Both the position numbers and the translations under genes were made by a program. Below the pieces are notes generated by a model. That model saw only the letters and a list, made by a program, of their open reading frames with translations, made no database searches and was not told the origin of the DNA. DNA of 64,000 bases from Nymphaea colorata (Eukaryota > Streptophyta > Magnoliopsida > Nymphaeales > Nymphaeaceae): the NCBI RefSeq assembly GCF_008831285.2, contig NC_045143.1, forward strand, positions 9,433,503 through 9,497,502, written 5' to 3'. Of the stretch, positions 26,319-38,250 are shown piece by piece. Numbering within the stretch: the stretch's first letter is position 1; every line of letters starts with the position of its first letter.

Positions 26319-26431
26319 CGGATATGACAATCCGTCAAAGTACAGTGGCCAGTGAAACTTTTACCGAACGACACTCTCAGTAAAAAGGCAAATATCTTAC
26401 CATCCAATAATATGTCTTTGTTTTTGTAGTG
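26319..26431 (-). mobile_element. CACTA-like terminus (inverted copy)
   Basis: Ends in TTTTTGTAGTG at 26431, the complement of the CACTACAAAAA tip seen at 38321, 49202 and 57215. Subterminal CAGTAAA motifs precede it. Confidence 0.6.
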
Positions 26432-27080
26432 ATGGTTTTTCTCTGTTAACCATTGAGGTGGGCTGGTGATTCTATGCTCTACCATCGTCTTTGTTATAGA
26501 GTTTGATTTCTTTATTCCTCAGTAACCGTTCTTTGTTTCTCTTCATCTCTCTTCCTGCCTTTGTACTCAGGTAATACGTTTCCATTTGGTCACCCCTCTC
26601 TCTCTCTCTCTTTGGGTCTTGGCTTTAGCCTGCCAAGCATGTGTCCACTATATGCTGTCACCATGATAAGGATATACCTCACCTATTTTGGTATTGTGAA
26701 GTGATGAAACAACTCTTTAGTAGCACATGCACAGAGCTCAGATCGTTGTAAGGGAGGAATCACAAATCCGAGATGCCAGTCTAGGCCCCGCTGACCTCTC
26801 TATAAGACTAAGAAGGAAAGACACTCTAATGTGATGAAGGGAAGACACTCTGAATGTGATGACTCTTTATCACATGGAGAGGACATTATTTTTCAACGGC
26901 GGCACTGGATATTAGAATTTTGGAGCTTGACAACTTGTTTAATGTTGTAGTGTTGGTTAGGAATTTCACCACATGAATAGTATGTGGTGTACTGGTGTTT
27001 CATTTTTCTATTCTCTCTTGTGTTGTACCACATGAATAGTATGAGGTGATTCTTCAATGTTGAGTACATATTTTTCAGTT
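26432..27080. repeat. Duplicated spacer block, inverted copy
   Basis: Reverse complement of about 56590-57210, including CACATGAATAGTATG and the CTTGGCTTTAGCCTGCCAAG region. Sister blocks lie at 34180-34530 and 48890-49200. No coding content. Confidence 0.65.
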
Positions 27081-29835
27081 GCTTATTTTTTATGCTAGCT
27101 CTATTTTCATTGTCTCCATCCGACTTCTTTTGTTTGGGCCTACTTTTCCTTGCACATGGGGTCTGCCTTTTTCGGTAAAGGTTCCGCGGGTCTTCAGCCC
27201 AGGTAAACAGCTACATCAGTTCTCCTCGCATGCCAAGCTCCCGCCATCACAACTCCCGCCCTTGCTTCCCTCACTCCTGACCCGCCATCACAACTCCCGC
27301 CATCACAACTCCCGCCCTTGCTTCCCTCACTCCTGAAGCCGGCCTTGGCTTCTCAGTGGTGTCCTGTCTACTCTCCGCCATGCTCCCCTGAGGTACCTTA
27401 CTTGCCCCTTCATTTTCCTTCTTTGCGAGCTAGGGGGTTCACGCTTGTCCACCTCGGGATGCCCCGACCCAATGCTGCTAGCCGTTCTGTCTACTCTTGG
27501 CAACAGCCGGTCTTTTGCACCTTCACAGTCAGCTGCCCACTCGTTAGATGATTCGACATCTTGTGCGCCAATAGACCAGCCTTCTTCGATCTCCCTTGCT
27601 TAATTGTGTCTCTGTGCTGTGCTCCTATCGACTGAGGGTCGCCCCCTTGAGGTCACTATTATTGCTAACTCTTCTTAGACTATGGTCTCGATTACTTTGG
27701 CCTCTGTCGATACATCACCCCCAGTCAGTTCATCTCCCTATGTTGCCTTTACCTTTCTCTTTACCCTTGTTACCGAGCCCCCTTTGCCCCCTTTCCAACT
27801 AGGACCACCTCCTTTGCCCACCTGCTTTGGTTTTCTTTTGTTTCCATTGACAGTAGTATTGCAACCTACTTACTTTTCCAGCATGCACTTCTCCTTACAT
27901 TTAGTCATGGCTGTCCTTACACCCCATCTGTTTGCCTCTCCCCCGTTAGCCCTACCCTCCCCCACATGCCGTGTTGGCATTGTTTTCTTCGCTCTGCATT
28001 CTGATCTTGCATCCACCCCTGCTTCCCTGTCCTCCCCTCCCTCTCCTGCTCGGTTGCTTGGTCCCACCACCAGACCATTTGTTTGTTCCCTCATGCCCAG
28101 TAGGTTGCCACCTGTTTCTCCCTTGTTAGATGCGCTTGCCTCTCTTAGGGTCTCACTTCCACATGAAGAACTTGATTTCTTGCGTTCATTTTTTGTTGCC
28201 ACTATTGCGCCAAACTCCTATTCCAGCCTTGCCAGGTTACGACGAGAATTGCGTAGGATCAGGGTTCAGCGGGCTCCATCCTTCCTTCTGGTGCTGTTAG
28301 GATTGTCAGACGTACATCGGTTCACATGGTTTCCTCATGAGGGTTGTATGTTGGAATGTGCGTGACCTGAGTTCCCGTTATCGACATAGATATCTCTCTT
28401 CTTGGGTCTGTCAGCGTGGACCTTCCTTGCTTATCGTGGTAGAGACCAAGCTGTCTATGGTTTCTCATACATGCATTCGTACTTTGTTGCACCAACCGTC
28501 CTTTTGGTACCTTCCGGCTAATGGTGCCACTGGCGACATTCTGCTGGCATGGTTTTTGCCTCTTATGGGGGTTGTTATACATATTGGTAAGTACTCTATC
28601 TCGGTTATTCTCATTGGTCTCTAACCCAATGGCTTGGTCTTAGTTACTGCTATTTATGGCCCTTACGTTAGGGCCTTGCGTGACCAGCTATGGGCTGAGC
28701 TTCATCATGCTCGTGAGCTTGCTTCTTCACTATGGCTTTGGGAAGGGGGACTTCAATTGTCTGCTGCTGACTCCTCCTCACTTATCACTTTTGGTCCATT
28801 TATATATGTTTTTCACTCATTCGTTGATGATTCAACCTTTTTGACATGTCTCTAAATAATAGAAGGATTACTTGGTCCAACAATAAGAATCATCTCATTC
28901 TCCATAGGCTGGATCGTGTTTTCCTCTCCCATGAGCTGTTCACTGCTTTTCCTTCGTTGTCCTTGGTTTTAGGACCGAGACACTTGTCTGATCATGCTTC
29001 GCTGCTCCCTTCACTTCTTCTAGAAAGGGCTAGAACATGGCGCACCTGGTTCCACTTTGAACTTCAATGGCTCCAAGATGAGTTCTTTGTGGCTGCCGTC
29101 CCTAGGTAGTGGGCTTGCACCATGAATGGTAGGTGGGCTGATTTTAGGTTCTCGCATAAGCTGCATTGCATTAGGAAGGAGATTATTACCTGGAAACACA
29201 TTTTTTGGAGCGGCAAGTTTTCTAAGGTGACCGTTTGGGATGAAGAGATCATGTCCCTCTAGTCATCTGATATTTATTATGTAGATCAATCTTCCCGTCT
29301 CCTATGTCTACAGTGTCTTACTCAAGAGTGGCGGATTAGGGAGTCCATCCTCTGGCAGCAGCATTTTACGTTGGGTTGGCTTTCGTATGGAAACCAGAAT
29401 TCTAGATTCTTCCACTTGGCCGCCTCTCAAAGACACCATCAGACTTTGATACAGTCCATCGTTATTGGGTATAAGGTATTTCTTGGTAATGACATTCTTC
29501 TCTCGGCTTTGACCGCTCATTTTTGTGATTTTTACTCTAAGCCTCTTTGCTTCCGCGTCCCATTGCTAGACATTCACCTCTCCTAGACATTCACCTTTCC
29601 TACCTCTCCGTCTCATGCATGATCACTCTTGAATGACCTTTCCTACACAATAAATCAAGATTGTTGTTTGGACCCTCGGCTCTGGTAAGGTGCCCAACAT
29701 TGATGGTTTCCCTATTGAATTTTTTCGCACCTTTTGAGAGACTTGTAGAGCTTATGTGTTCACGTTTTGTGATGAATTTGTCTTCAATTCTGTCTTTCTT
29801 AAAAAATTTAATCAACCCAGCTATTCACTGAGGTG
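27081..29835 (+). mobile_element. LINE retrotransposon lacking its 3' part
   Basis: GC-richer than its surroundings. It holds a broken ORF1-like region (about 27100-28365), then the endonuclease and the very start of the reverse transcriptase. It stops where the 3' flank of the next P450 begins (about 29840). LINE copies usually lose the 5' end, so loss of the 3' end points to a later break. Confidence 0.75.
28337..29820 (+). pseudogene. LINE ORF2 remnant: endonuclease and start of reverse transcriptase
   Basis: It starts MRVVCWNVRDLSSRYRHRYL, the usual start of the AP-type endonuclease of plant L1-like elements, with ETKL as the catalytic Glu region (about 28440). Then come the domain end RITWSNN, LHRLDRVFLS and LSDHASLL (28860-29010), the pre-RT segment LGWLSYGNQNSRFFH (29365-29420) and an RT start resembling DGFPIEFFRTF (29700). 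Several frameshifts and stops break it, and the RT catalytic motifs are absent. Confidence 0.75.
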
Positions 29836-30041
29836 TCATTTATAAATTTAATCTGCTCAACATAACGACAGGATGTCCTTATTGCCTACCTCTAGAAATA
29901 CCGGGAAGGACTCCGTCTACCAAAGAAATAAGGGGGCAAACACTGGGACAAACTCAATACTGAAAAAACCGAAAGAAGTAACGGAGCAATAATCCAAACG
30001 CGCCAGACGACAGGGAGGAAAGAACAAAGATAGAGGTTGTG
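29836..30041 (-). repeat. Duplicated P450 3' flank
   Basis: Matches 44605-44799 and 53025-53231, including GGGACAAACTCAATACTGAA. The junction with the LINE is at about 29840. Confidence 0.7.
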
Positions 30042-31559
30042 TTATGGCTTCCTTTGGACAATCGTCACCGGAAAGCCGCCCTTCATCTTGGAAGTCAGTG
30101 TGGATGCAAACACCGGCTGAAAGTCGGGCACCGCTGGTACAACCCTAAAGTCGCGGAGAACGGTGGCAGCGATGCATTTCATCTGGATGAAGGCCATCTC
30201 CTTCCCCAAGCACACCCTCGGCCCTGCCTGGAAAACAGGGTACTTGTAAGGGTCTTCGTTCACGAACCTTCTGTTCCCTCCCTCTCCTTCCTCCTGCAAC
30301 CACCTCTCCGGCCGGAACTCCTCCCAATCTTTACCCCACAATGATTCCAGCCTCCCCATCGCATAGGGAGCGTAAATCACCTCCGCCCCCTTCGGCACCA
30401 CGGTGCCGTCCGGCAGAACATCATCTTCGGCTGCGAACTTGCCGTCAGTCGGCACCGGCGGATACAATCTCATGGTCTCGCAGATCGCGGCGTGCAAATA
30501 ATGCATCTCTTTCGCTTCGTCGAAGCCAAATGCTTCTTCTTTGATGCTCGATATCTCCTTCAGAACCTCCTCCTCTACGCGCTTGTGGTAGGAAACCAAC
30601 CAGAAGAACCATGTCAACGCGGCCGATGTCGTGTCCATTCCAGCAAGCAGGAAACTGATTATTATGTCTTTGAGGAACTCCTCGTCACCAGCACTCGAGC
30701 TCATAAATCTCGACAGAAGGTCGGAGTCCTCCGGGGAAGTGATCGGATTCTGCCGCCGATCGCAGATAAGGTTTCTGGCATAGTCGTCGACGACGCGGAT
30801 GGCGTCTCTGAGTTGCCGCTCCATCCCCAATCCTAATGCAGCCTTGATTTTCCAGACCATTGGAGAGCTGACCCGGAAACGCTCGCTGGAGATTCGCACT
30901 GCGAGGTTGAAAGCCGAGGTGAACTCAGAGGGAGGCAGATTGAGGTCGAGGCAGCTGGGATCCGAACCGAAAGCGACCTTGCAGATGTTATCGAAGGCGA
31001 ACCGCTGAAGCACATCCTGGAGGTCCAAGACGGTTTTTCCGGCCGCAGCAGAGGTGAAAAGCGGGATGAGGCGGCCGGAGATCTCCGACTTCACGGCGGT
31101 CTCAACGAATTTACGCAGCGATCGGGTGTTGAATTCGTGGCTGGCTAACTTCCTCTGCACCTTCCAAGTCTTCCCGTCGGCATTGAAGATGCCGTTGCCG
31201 AGGAGGTCGTAGAGCACGGAATAGGTGTTTGGTCCTTTTGGGTAGTTGTGAAACTTGGTCTTCAGCATGTGCTCGACGTTGGCCGGATTGGCGGTGACGA
31301 TTGATATGGGAACGAACAGCCGGCGGATTTGAATAGTGTGGGTTGGAGATTCACGTATGAGGTCAGTGAAGTATTGAGGTAGACGGTGGGCGTTGGCAAG
31401 GAAGGAGATGCCTGAACCCACCATTGGAAGACACTTGGAGCCATAAATGGATGAAGACGAAGATGTTTTGGCTGCGAAACTATTCATGAGTAGCCTGACT
31501 ATATGAACCAAAAGGAAGGTAGAGGCAATAAGAAGGAACAATACAGAAGCTTCTTCCAT
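30042..31559 (-). CDS. Cytochrome P450, CYP94 family, array copy A
   Basis: Intronless, 505 codons. ER anchor at residues 6-27, then PANVEHMLKTKF (92-103), GNGIFNADGKTW (121-132), I helix AGMDTTS (306-312), K helix ETMR (361-364), FRPERW (415-420) and haem loop FQAGPRVCLG with Cys450. The reading frame is complete. Expected role as for the family: ER-bound omega-hydroxylation of an acyl substrate. I count about 22 differences from the copy at 53232. Several are private to this gene: hinge GSKCLPMVG instead of GPKCHPIVG, D267, Y324, T362, S406 and T499. The hinge Pro-to-Ser change could weaken folding. A TATA box lies 72 bp upstream of the ATG. Confidence 0.95.
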   Translation of the reverse strand: MEEASVLFLLIASTFLLVHIVRLLMNSFAAKTSSSSSIYGSKCLPMVGSGISFLANAHRLPQYFTDLIRESPTHTIQIRRLFVPISIVTANPANVEHMLKTKFHNYPKGPNTYSVLYDLLGNGIFNADGKTWKVQRKLASHEFNTRSLRKFVETAVKSEISGRLIPLFTSAAAGKTVLDLQDVLQRFAFDNICKVAFGSDPSCLDLNLPPSEFTSAFNLAVRISSERFRVSSPMVWKIKAALGLGMERQLRDAIRVVDDYARNLICDRRQNPITSPEDSDLLSRFMSSSAGDEEFLKDIIISFLLAGMDTTSAALTWFFWLVSYHKRVEEEVLKEISSIKEEAFGFDEAKEMHYLHAAICETMRLYPPVPTDGKFAAEDDVLPDGTVVPKGAEVIYAPYAMGRLESLWGKDWEEFRPERWLQEEGEGGNRRFVNEDPYKYPVFQAGPRVCLGKEMAFIQMKCIAATVLRDFRVVPAVPDFQPVFASTLTSKMKGGFPVTIVQRKP

Positions 31560-31630
31560 GGCTTGAACTTGAGCTCGGGAGGATGTCCTTGGTGTTTTAA
31601 TGAGTGATTACTCCTAGCTCCTCACGCTCA

Positions 31631-31638
31631 TATTTATA
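31631..31638 (-). promoter_or_regulatory. TATA box of array copy A
   Basis: TATAAATA on the minus strand, 72 bp upstream of the ATG, in a block conserved in all promoter-bearing copies. Two TGACGT-type motifs lie a little further upstream. Confidence 0.65.
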
Positions 31639-34535
31639 CAAGAGAGAGAGTGTGTGTCTGTGTTGAAGCGGCAAGAGATTTGCTGCGCAAGCGATGACGT
31701 TGCTGAAGAATCGTGTGGACGAAGAAAAGTTCTTAGTTTCTTCTAGTAGTGTTTGACGTTCGAAGCTTTCTTTCCAAACATGTCTGAAGTATTTGGGAAC
31801 TAGCATGGGCCCGGAAGGGCTGGTCCAGGTGGGAGACGCGAGAGAAAGAACTTGACGTGGAGATTCCCCCACCATTTCTGAGTTACTTCTTTCCTGGTAT
31901 TCAAGTAACATTGCCTCAAGAAGCATGAATGAACAAGTTATCTGTTAATGGCAATTTGTCTGTGGCAGCACACTGAAGTTTACTTCATGTGTCTCCATCC
32001 ATGTGCTCATTGTTATACCTTTAGTCAGCTCCCTGCTTATACTTTTTTCTTCTCGATGGCTTCTACGACTCCCATCCAATTTTGTAATAAAGGTAATAAA
32101 GATTCGTGGTTTCTTTCTTGATATGTGCATGTGTTCTTAAAAGGTACTTTCTTCTAGAACTTGTTTGAATTCTTTCCAGTCAAGCTCAATTAGTGGGCTC
32201 ACTAGTCGACAAGGGCTGGTCACCATCAACTAGTGGGAGAAGGAGAAGCGAAGGAGAAAATTAAATTTTATATCAAAAGGAAACATCCCAAGGTTGACCA
32301 AGCTAAGCCTGCCCTACTTTTTCGAAAAAAGCTTTTTGTCAGAATACTTTATAATAAGGGCGTTTGATGGAAGGGAAAAGTTTTTTTTTAATAAAACATT
32401 TTTAAAAAGTTTTGCAGGATGAAAAAAAAATTTACAGTCTCATCAAAGAATGCACAACTAAACGTATTGTTTCCATGCCTCAGCCAACCTTGGTCAAACC
32501 GATGCAGTTTTGGCCCATATCCATTTCATTCCCCCTAATTATTTTTGTTTATGAAGATAGCTAATGTTACTTTTTGTTTTTCATGTTATGATCCATAAAA
32601 GTGAATGTTTACGCTGCTGTGTCTGTGAGGCCAATACTGCACCCTGCAGAGACATAAATGACGGGAAAATGCTGGTGGTAACTCCTAATGAAACAGCGGA
32701 ATGAATATAAGGAATATTATGATGCAACGAACTGAGATTATGCTCAACTCAGGGGCGGAGGTTGGTGTAGGCTACGTATGGGCAACTGTCCACATGGAAC
32801 CCAAGTTTTTTTAAAAATTTTGTATTGGAGTAATTTTTTTTACTTACATGTTGGTGTTACTTAAAATTTTAAATTTTATTTTTTGCCTTTTAGTTAGAAT
32901 TTACTGGTTCTGCCCATGGCTGGGCTAAAGGACCAATCTACACTTAAAAGTTGATGAAAAAGACATTTCTCTTTAAAAACCAAAAAATTACCTAATTCTC
33001 CTCCTTTTTTTTCATCAACATACTCTACTGGTGCACACAACTCACTTTTGATTAATGGGCACGACTAATTTGCACTAAACAACGGGACAACCACGTATGT
33101 GTAAAAATTGTGGATTTGAAATCGGATGGAGAAAGACCAATTTCAAAACCGCGGATTTCAAATCCATAATAATTTAAGAGGTGGTTTGCTTTAATGCATT
33201 TTCATCCTTTTTTTTTTTTTCTTTTTGGACTTTGCCTTGGATTTTGTCATTCTTGGAGGAGCTCCTCATTTGCGGAGCTACATATAGGCTCTGCCACTGA
33301 GTTGGATTAAAAGACCCAGAAAATTAACCTAGCAACGAAACTTAGGTCAGTGCCGCTGTTCAGCGAAGTCTCCCACAAAGTCACAATAAAAAGATTTCTG
33401 ATCCCTTCTTACAAACAAGCCACTGATTCTTGTCAATTCTTACAGTTATCATGCCTCTCCTAAGCAAGTTAAGGGGATTTTAAGCTTTGCTGGATGGGAA
33501 GAGAAGTTCTTAATGGGATATTTTTTTCCACTGAGAAAAAAAGTCCTTGCATTGTATTTCCACGAAACCTCTTTTCCACTTTCGTTTTCGTTGTATCAAC
33601 TCAAGACAGATGCAAGGACTAAGCTGTGCTAACCGATGCGTGTTATGTGCAGACAAAGAGAATATAGGCGACCTTGTTTTGAAATGTAAAATTGCAATTG
33701 GTGTGTGGCAGAAGATAGTGATGTAGTTTGTGTGGGGAGAAACAGAGCCCTACTAATTACTGCTAATGCATCTTCTCTTGCGAAAATTACTCAAAAAAAA
33801 GTCAGTGAAAATAACATTACTTACAAAGTTAATTCGTTTTCTCATTGTAAGTTTCCATCATAAACTATTAATTGAAAACTTGGCGTCTTGCACCACACAG
33901 CGCGGTCAAGTTCATGAGGAAGTCTTTTTCGTTTTTTCTCCAGCATTCGTCCACATGCAATTAAAAGCTGGAAGATAAATGGTTCAGATATAGTTTGGTG
34001 TTTGTGGCTGTACCAAATCTAACGTAAATATGTGTTTTCATGTATTTTTGGACCAATTTCATTTTATGCATCGAAATGAACGCTCCAATTCCTTAAGCAT
34101 CCTCGTGCAGTCTCTCGATGTGCGTAGGGAAATTTCTAGTTGATAATTGAGAGAGAGAGAGATAACAGGCGGTTGGTGGACCTAAGAATCACCTCATACT
34201 ATTCATGCATGTGGTACAACACGAGAGAATAGAAAAATGAAACACCACTACAACACCACATGCTATTCTTGTGGTGGAATTCCTAACCAACACTGCAACA
34301 TTAAACAAGTTGTCAAGCTCCAAAATCCTAATATCCAGTGTCGTCCTTAAAAAAATTATGTCCTTTCCATGGTGACAGCATAGTCGACACATGCTTGGCA
34401 GACCAAGGCCAAGAACGAGATAGGCGACCAATGGAAATGTATTATCTTACTACAAATGCAGGAAGAGAGAGGGAGAGAGAGAGAGAGAGAGAGAGAACGG
34501 GTACTGAGGAATTCAGAAGTCCAATTGTATAACGA
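31639..34535 (-). repeat. Duplicated upstream block of copy A
   Basis: Proximal promoter (to about 31930) matches the other copies closely. The 170-bp segment with GGGCTCACTAG and CACCATCAACTAGTGGGAGA follows at about 32195-32360. 32752-33301 is an element with GGGCGGAG ends. 33300-33900 is not found in the units at 46 and 55 kb. 34180-34530 matches 48890-49100 and 56600-57150 and contains a (GA)n tract near 34462-34495. No gene. Confidence 0.65.
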
Positions 34536-34854
34536 AGGCCTGTTAGCAGCCGGCATTTTGCAATTGCCGCAGTTGCTGCCCTGCGCAAGACTCCCCGAGA
34601 AGGCATTCCAGGCATGACTTTCTTTAGGGGGCGATTTTTACTGTTAGCTATTCAGAGGTCGAGCAAGGTGGCGTTGGATTCGGGTATGTGTCTAGTATTT
34701 TTGGTCAAATTTTTAGATTTTTTGGACAATCTTGTGGAGAGATACAGAATTTACAAGTGCCGCAGGTTTTTAAAGTTCCCTGCGACATCATGCGACAGAG
34801 AGACTCACCTGCAACCCAGACTGTCTTCACTGGGAATCCATAGTACCAATATCA

Positions 34855-37718
34855 TGGCCGACGCTGCTAGCTCAAATCAAAGAGATGAAGCATTCAAAGG
34901 AGTCAAGTGCACCGAGCATAATACCCAGAACATTACCTCCACCCCACTCAATGGCGCTAACTATTTGAGTTCGGCGAAGGCTGCTCGCTTGTTCCTTAGT
35001 GGAAGATCAAAGGCAGAATATATTAACCGAAAATCAAAGCTCCAGCCACTACTGATCCCAACTACGATGAATGGGAATTAGAGAATGACATGGTTATGGC
35101 GTGGCTGCTCAACTCTATGAAACCATCCATAGAAAATTTGTTTACACATCAACATACTGCGCACGGAATATGGGAGGCTTCGAAAGAACTTTACAGTGAG
35201 CAAAATAATCTTGCTCGAGTATACCAGATACAATGTGAGATTGCCAATCTCACCCTCCATGACCAAGACGTGCAGCGGTACATTGGGACATGCCTTTCAC
35301 AATCGGGCACTAATCAAGACATACAAAGGTACCACTAAAACACAGAAAAATCGCAGCAAACTTAAGTGTACTGCAGGAAATTGGGTCTCACGCACGATCA
35401 CTGCTGGAAACTTGTGGAGCGACCAGGGAAGGAAAAGGGATCTTCTTCAATCCTAGACAAAGACGTCAACCTTGCGAACTTTGTCACCAAAGATGACTTG
35501 GAAAAATTCTTCTAGAAATTCTCTAAAGCAAATCTTGTATCTTCCCAACCAGTGGGCGACGTCTCAGAAGTTAAGTTCTATGCTTTATTGACTGCCACAA
35601 GATTAATGATCCCACAAGACTTGCCGATCTAAATAAGGATCTTCATCGTTCTTTTTTTTCTACTGATGGGTCATCTATAGTTGTTGCTGGCATGGGAAAA
35701 ACAACATTTTTTCGAGAAAAATATTAATTCCACTTTACTTCCCTCATTCATTCCCTCACCATTCATGAAAATAAAGCGTGTGATGCAGGCGAATTCACCA
35801 AATTCACATGCCTCCCCTTCCAGCCCAATCATGAAAGGTTTGAAAAAACTTTCGAGCTCATTCACTTGGATGTTTGGGGACTTGCTCCAGAGGACTCTCA
35901 AGCTGGTTTTAAGTTTTATGTCTCTTTCATTGATGACATGACTCGTGTAACTTGGATTTATTTTCTCAAAAAAAAAAGAGTGCAGTGCCAAAAATTTTTG
36001 GAGAATTCTATAACCTCATTCTCACTCAGTATGTTGCTAAGATTAAAATGCTTCGCTCTCACAATGGTGATGAATATGTGAATGATGCATTGAAAAACTT
36101 TAAGAGAAAGTATGGAATACTGCCCCAATATACTGTGTCTAGACGCCTCAGCAAAACGGCATTGCAGAAAGAAAAAACCAACAACTTCTGAATATTGCTC
36201 GGGCTCTTATGATGCACATGAACGTACCTCATTTTTTAGAGTGAAGGCATTGGAACAACATGTTATATATCCAATCGAGTTCCAAACTCTAGCATAGAAG
36301 GAAAAATTCCTCTTGAACTCCTTCTCAGCAAGCCGCTGTCACTTAAACACATCAGGGTATTTGGGTGCAAATGTTTTGGACATGTCCAAGAAAGATTTAG
36401 AAATAAATTCTAGTGACGTGCGATTAAGTGTATATTCTTGGGATACTCAAGCAAAAAAAGAGGTTATCATTGTTTTGACCCTCTCTCTAAATGTATGGTT
36501 GTATCTAGGGATGTAAAGTTCTATGAAAATGAACATTTCTCTGACAACTGCATACAGGGGGAGGCAAATAACCAAAACTCTACTGAAAATAGTACAGATG
36601 AAACTCCACATCTATTGGCTGACATCATCACAAGTCAAACTCCTACATGCCAACTAGGGATCGCCCACTTTCCCAGTAACGACAACAGCCTTGAAAACAC
36701 TATTTTGGAAGAAGACGAACCACCTACCAACATCGAACCTCAACCAGGCATAAGACATTCCTCTAGAGTGACTCGGCCTCCATCCAAGTTAAGTGATTAC
36801 TATACTTACTTATCCGCTGGAAGTCTTCATTTAGTAGACAATTATCTTTCTTTTGAAGCTCTCTCGCATAATTACAAGTCATACATCTTTGCTACTTATG
36901 GTCATCAAGAGCCAAGAAACTTTAATGAAGCTAGTGCAGACTTACGGTGGAGAGCAGCCATGAAAGAAGAAATCAAGGCGCTTGAAAAGAACCATACTTG
37001 GGACGCCCCTTGAGATGAACTGGAAGCTAAGAAAAGAAGATGGTGATATTGTCAAAAACAAAGAAAGTTTCCAAAAACTAGTTGGAAAAGTTATATATTT
37101 GATAGTTACGCGGCCTGAGTGTCACTAGCCAATTCATGCACCAACCGAGATCCCATCATGTTGAAGCAGCTCACCGAATTTTGAGGTACTTAAAGGGGAC
37201 ATGGAGAAAGGGAATCCTAATGAGATGTGACCAATCTCCTCATGTTACTGGCTATTGTGATGCGGACTAGGTCTGGGGACCCAAATGAAAGACGGTCAAC
37301 ATCAGGTTATTGCACATTTCTGGATAGAAATTTGATCACTTGGCAAAAAACAAGTCGTAATAGCCCGATCCAGCGCAGAGGCCGAATACCTAGCCATGGC
37401 CATATGTACGTATGAATTGATTTGGCGAAAGTCCCTCCTTATGGATATGAAGGTCAAAACTCACCCCCTAGTGGAACTTAAGTGTGACAACATGGCTGCT
37501 ATTCATATTGGCGTGAATCCCGTATTTCATGAACGAACAAAACATATTGAAGTTGACTGTCATTCCGTTCGAGAAAATGTTCAAGATGGCATTATTGCAA
37601 CTTCTCATGTTAGAAGCGAAAACCAGCTCGCCGACATCTTCACAAAAAGTTTGGGGAAAGAAAGGCACAAGATAATTGTGGACAAGTTGGGGCAGACTGA
37701 TGTCTGCCTACCAACTTG
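34855..37718 (+). pseudogene. Copia gag-pol remnant with internal deletion
   Basis: The gag part has ITSTPLNGANYLSSAKAARL (34930-34995), then VMAWLLNSM and a degraded CCHC knuckle near 35365-35410. The integrase part has LDVWGLAPEDS, DDMTRVTWIYF (35860-35965) and HNGDEY. Next comes RHSSRVTRPPSKLSDY, and the RT start RAAMKEEIKALEKNHTW (36950-37005). The text then jumps at about 37010 to WKLRKEDGDIV, RILRYLKGTWRKG and the RNase H part ending EVDCHSVREN, ADIFTKSLGK (37545-37660). The RT catalytic core is thus deleted. Many stops and frameshifts add to this. Confidence 0.8.
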
Positions 37719-37727
37719 AGGGGGGGT

Positions 37728-38250
37728 TGTTATCACATTTGGAAGGAAGCTCTGTTGTTTCATCCTCATGCTCATCTCCTCCCTATACCTTTGGAAAGAA
37801 AATCCTCACCAGCTAACGGTTGATTACGTTTTTGGATAGAGGAGCAACAGAACGAGAATCCTTTGGAATGAAATTCTCGTCTTACCAATCTCATCTTACC
37901 TCTTTAATCTTTTGCCCTTTTTTTCTCTGTAACTCCGTGGTTTCCAAGGATCTTAAACCGTTGGGATATGTAAGGGAAGAAGGGACTGTAACGTGTAATC
38001 CTTTACAAGGAGATCATTCATATGATATCATGATGAGAAAATAAGAGAGAAAAAACAGAGCTTCCTTTGTTTTCGTGGATGTAGGCTATTAACGCCGAAC
38101 CACGTTAAGTTTGAGTTGTTCCTTTTTTCCTGCTTTATGATGAGAAAATAAGAGAGAAAAAACAGAGCTTCCTTTGTTTTCGTGGATGTAGGCTATTAAC
38201 GCCGAACCACGTTAAGTTTGAGTTGTTCCTTTCTTCCTGCTTTCCTTCCA
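37728..38250 (+). repeat. 3' LTR of the Copia element with internal 107-bp duplication
   Basis: It begins TGTTATCAC right after a polypurine tract and ends CTTCCTTCCA, fitting TG...CA. The segment starting TGATGAGAAAATAAGAG is present twice, at 38031 and 38138 (107-bp period). It includes GGATGTAGGCTATTAACG, typical of R-U5 of such elements. Confidence 0.7.

Noticed and set aside
31597-31926. Frame of about 109 codons just upstream of copy A, conserved upstream of B, C and the stub
   Set aside because: It runs through the TATA box and most of it lies before the expected transcription start. Conservation follows from the recent unit duplication, and the frame length changes between copies.
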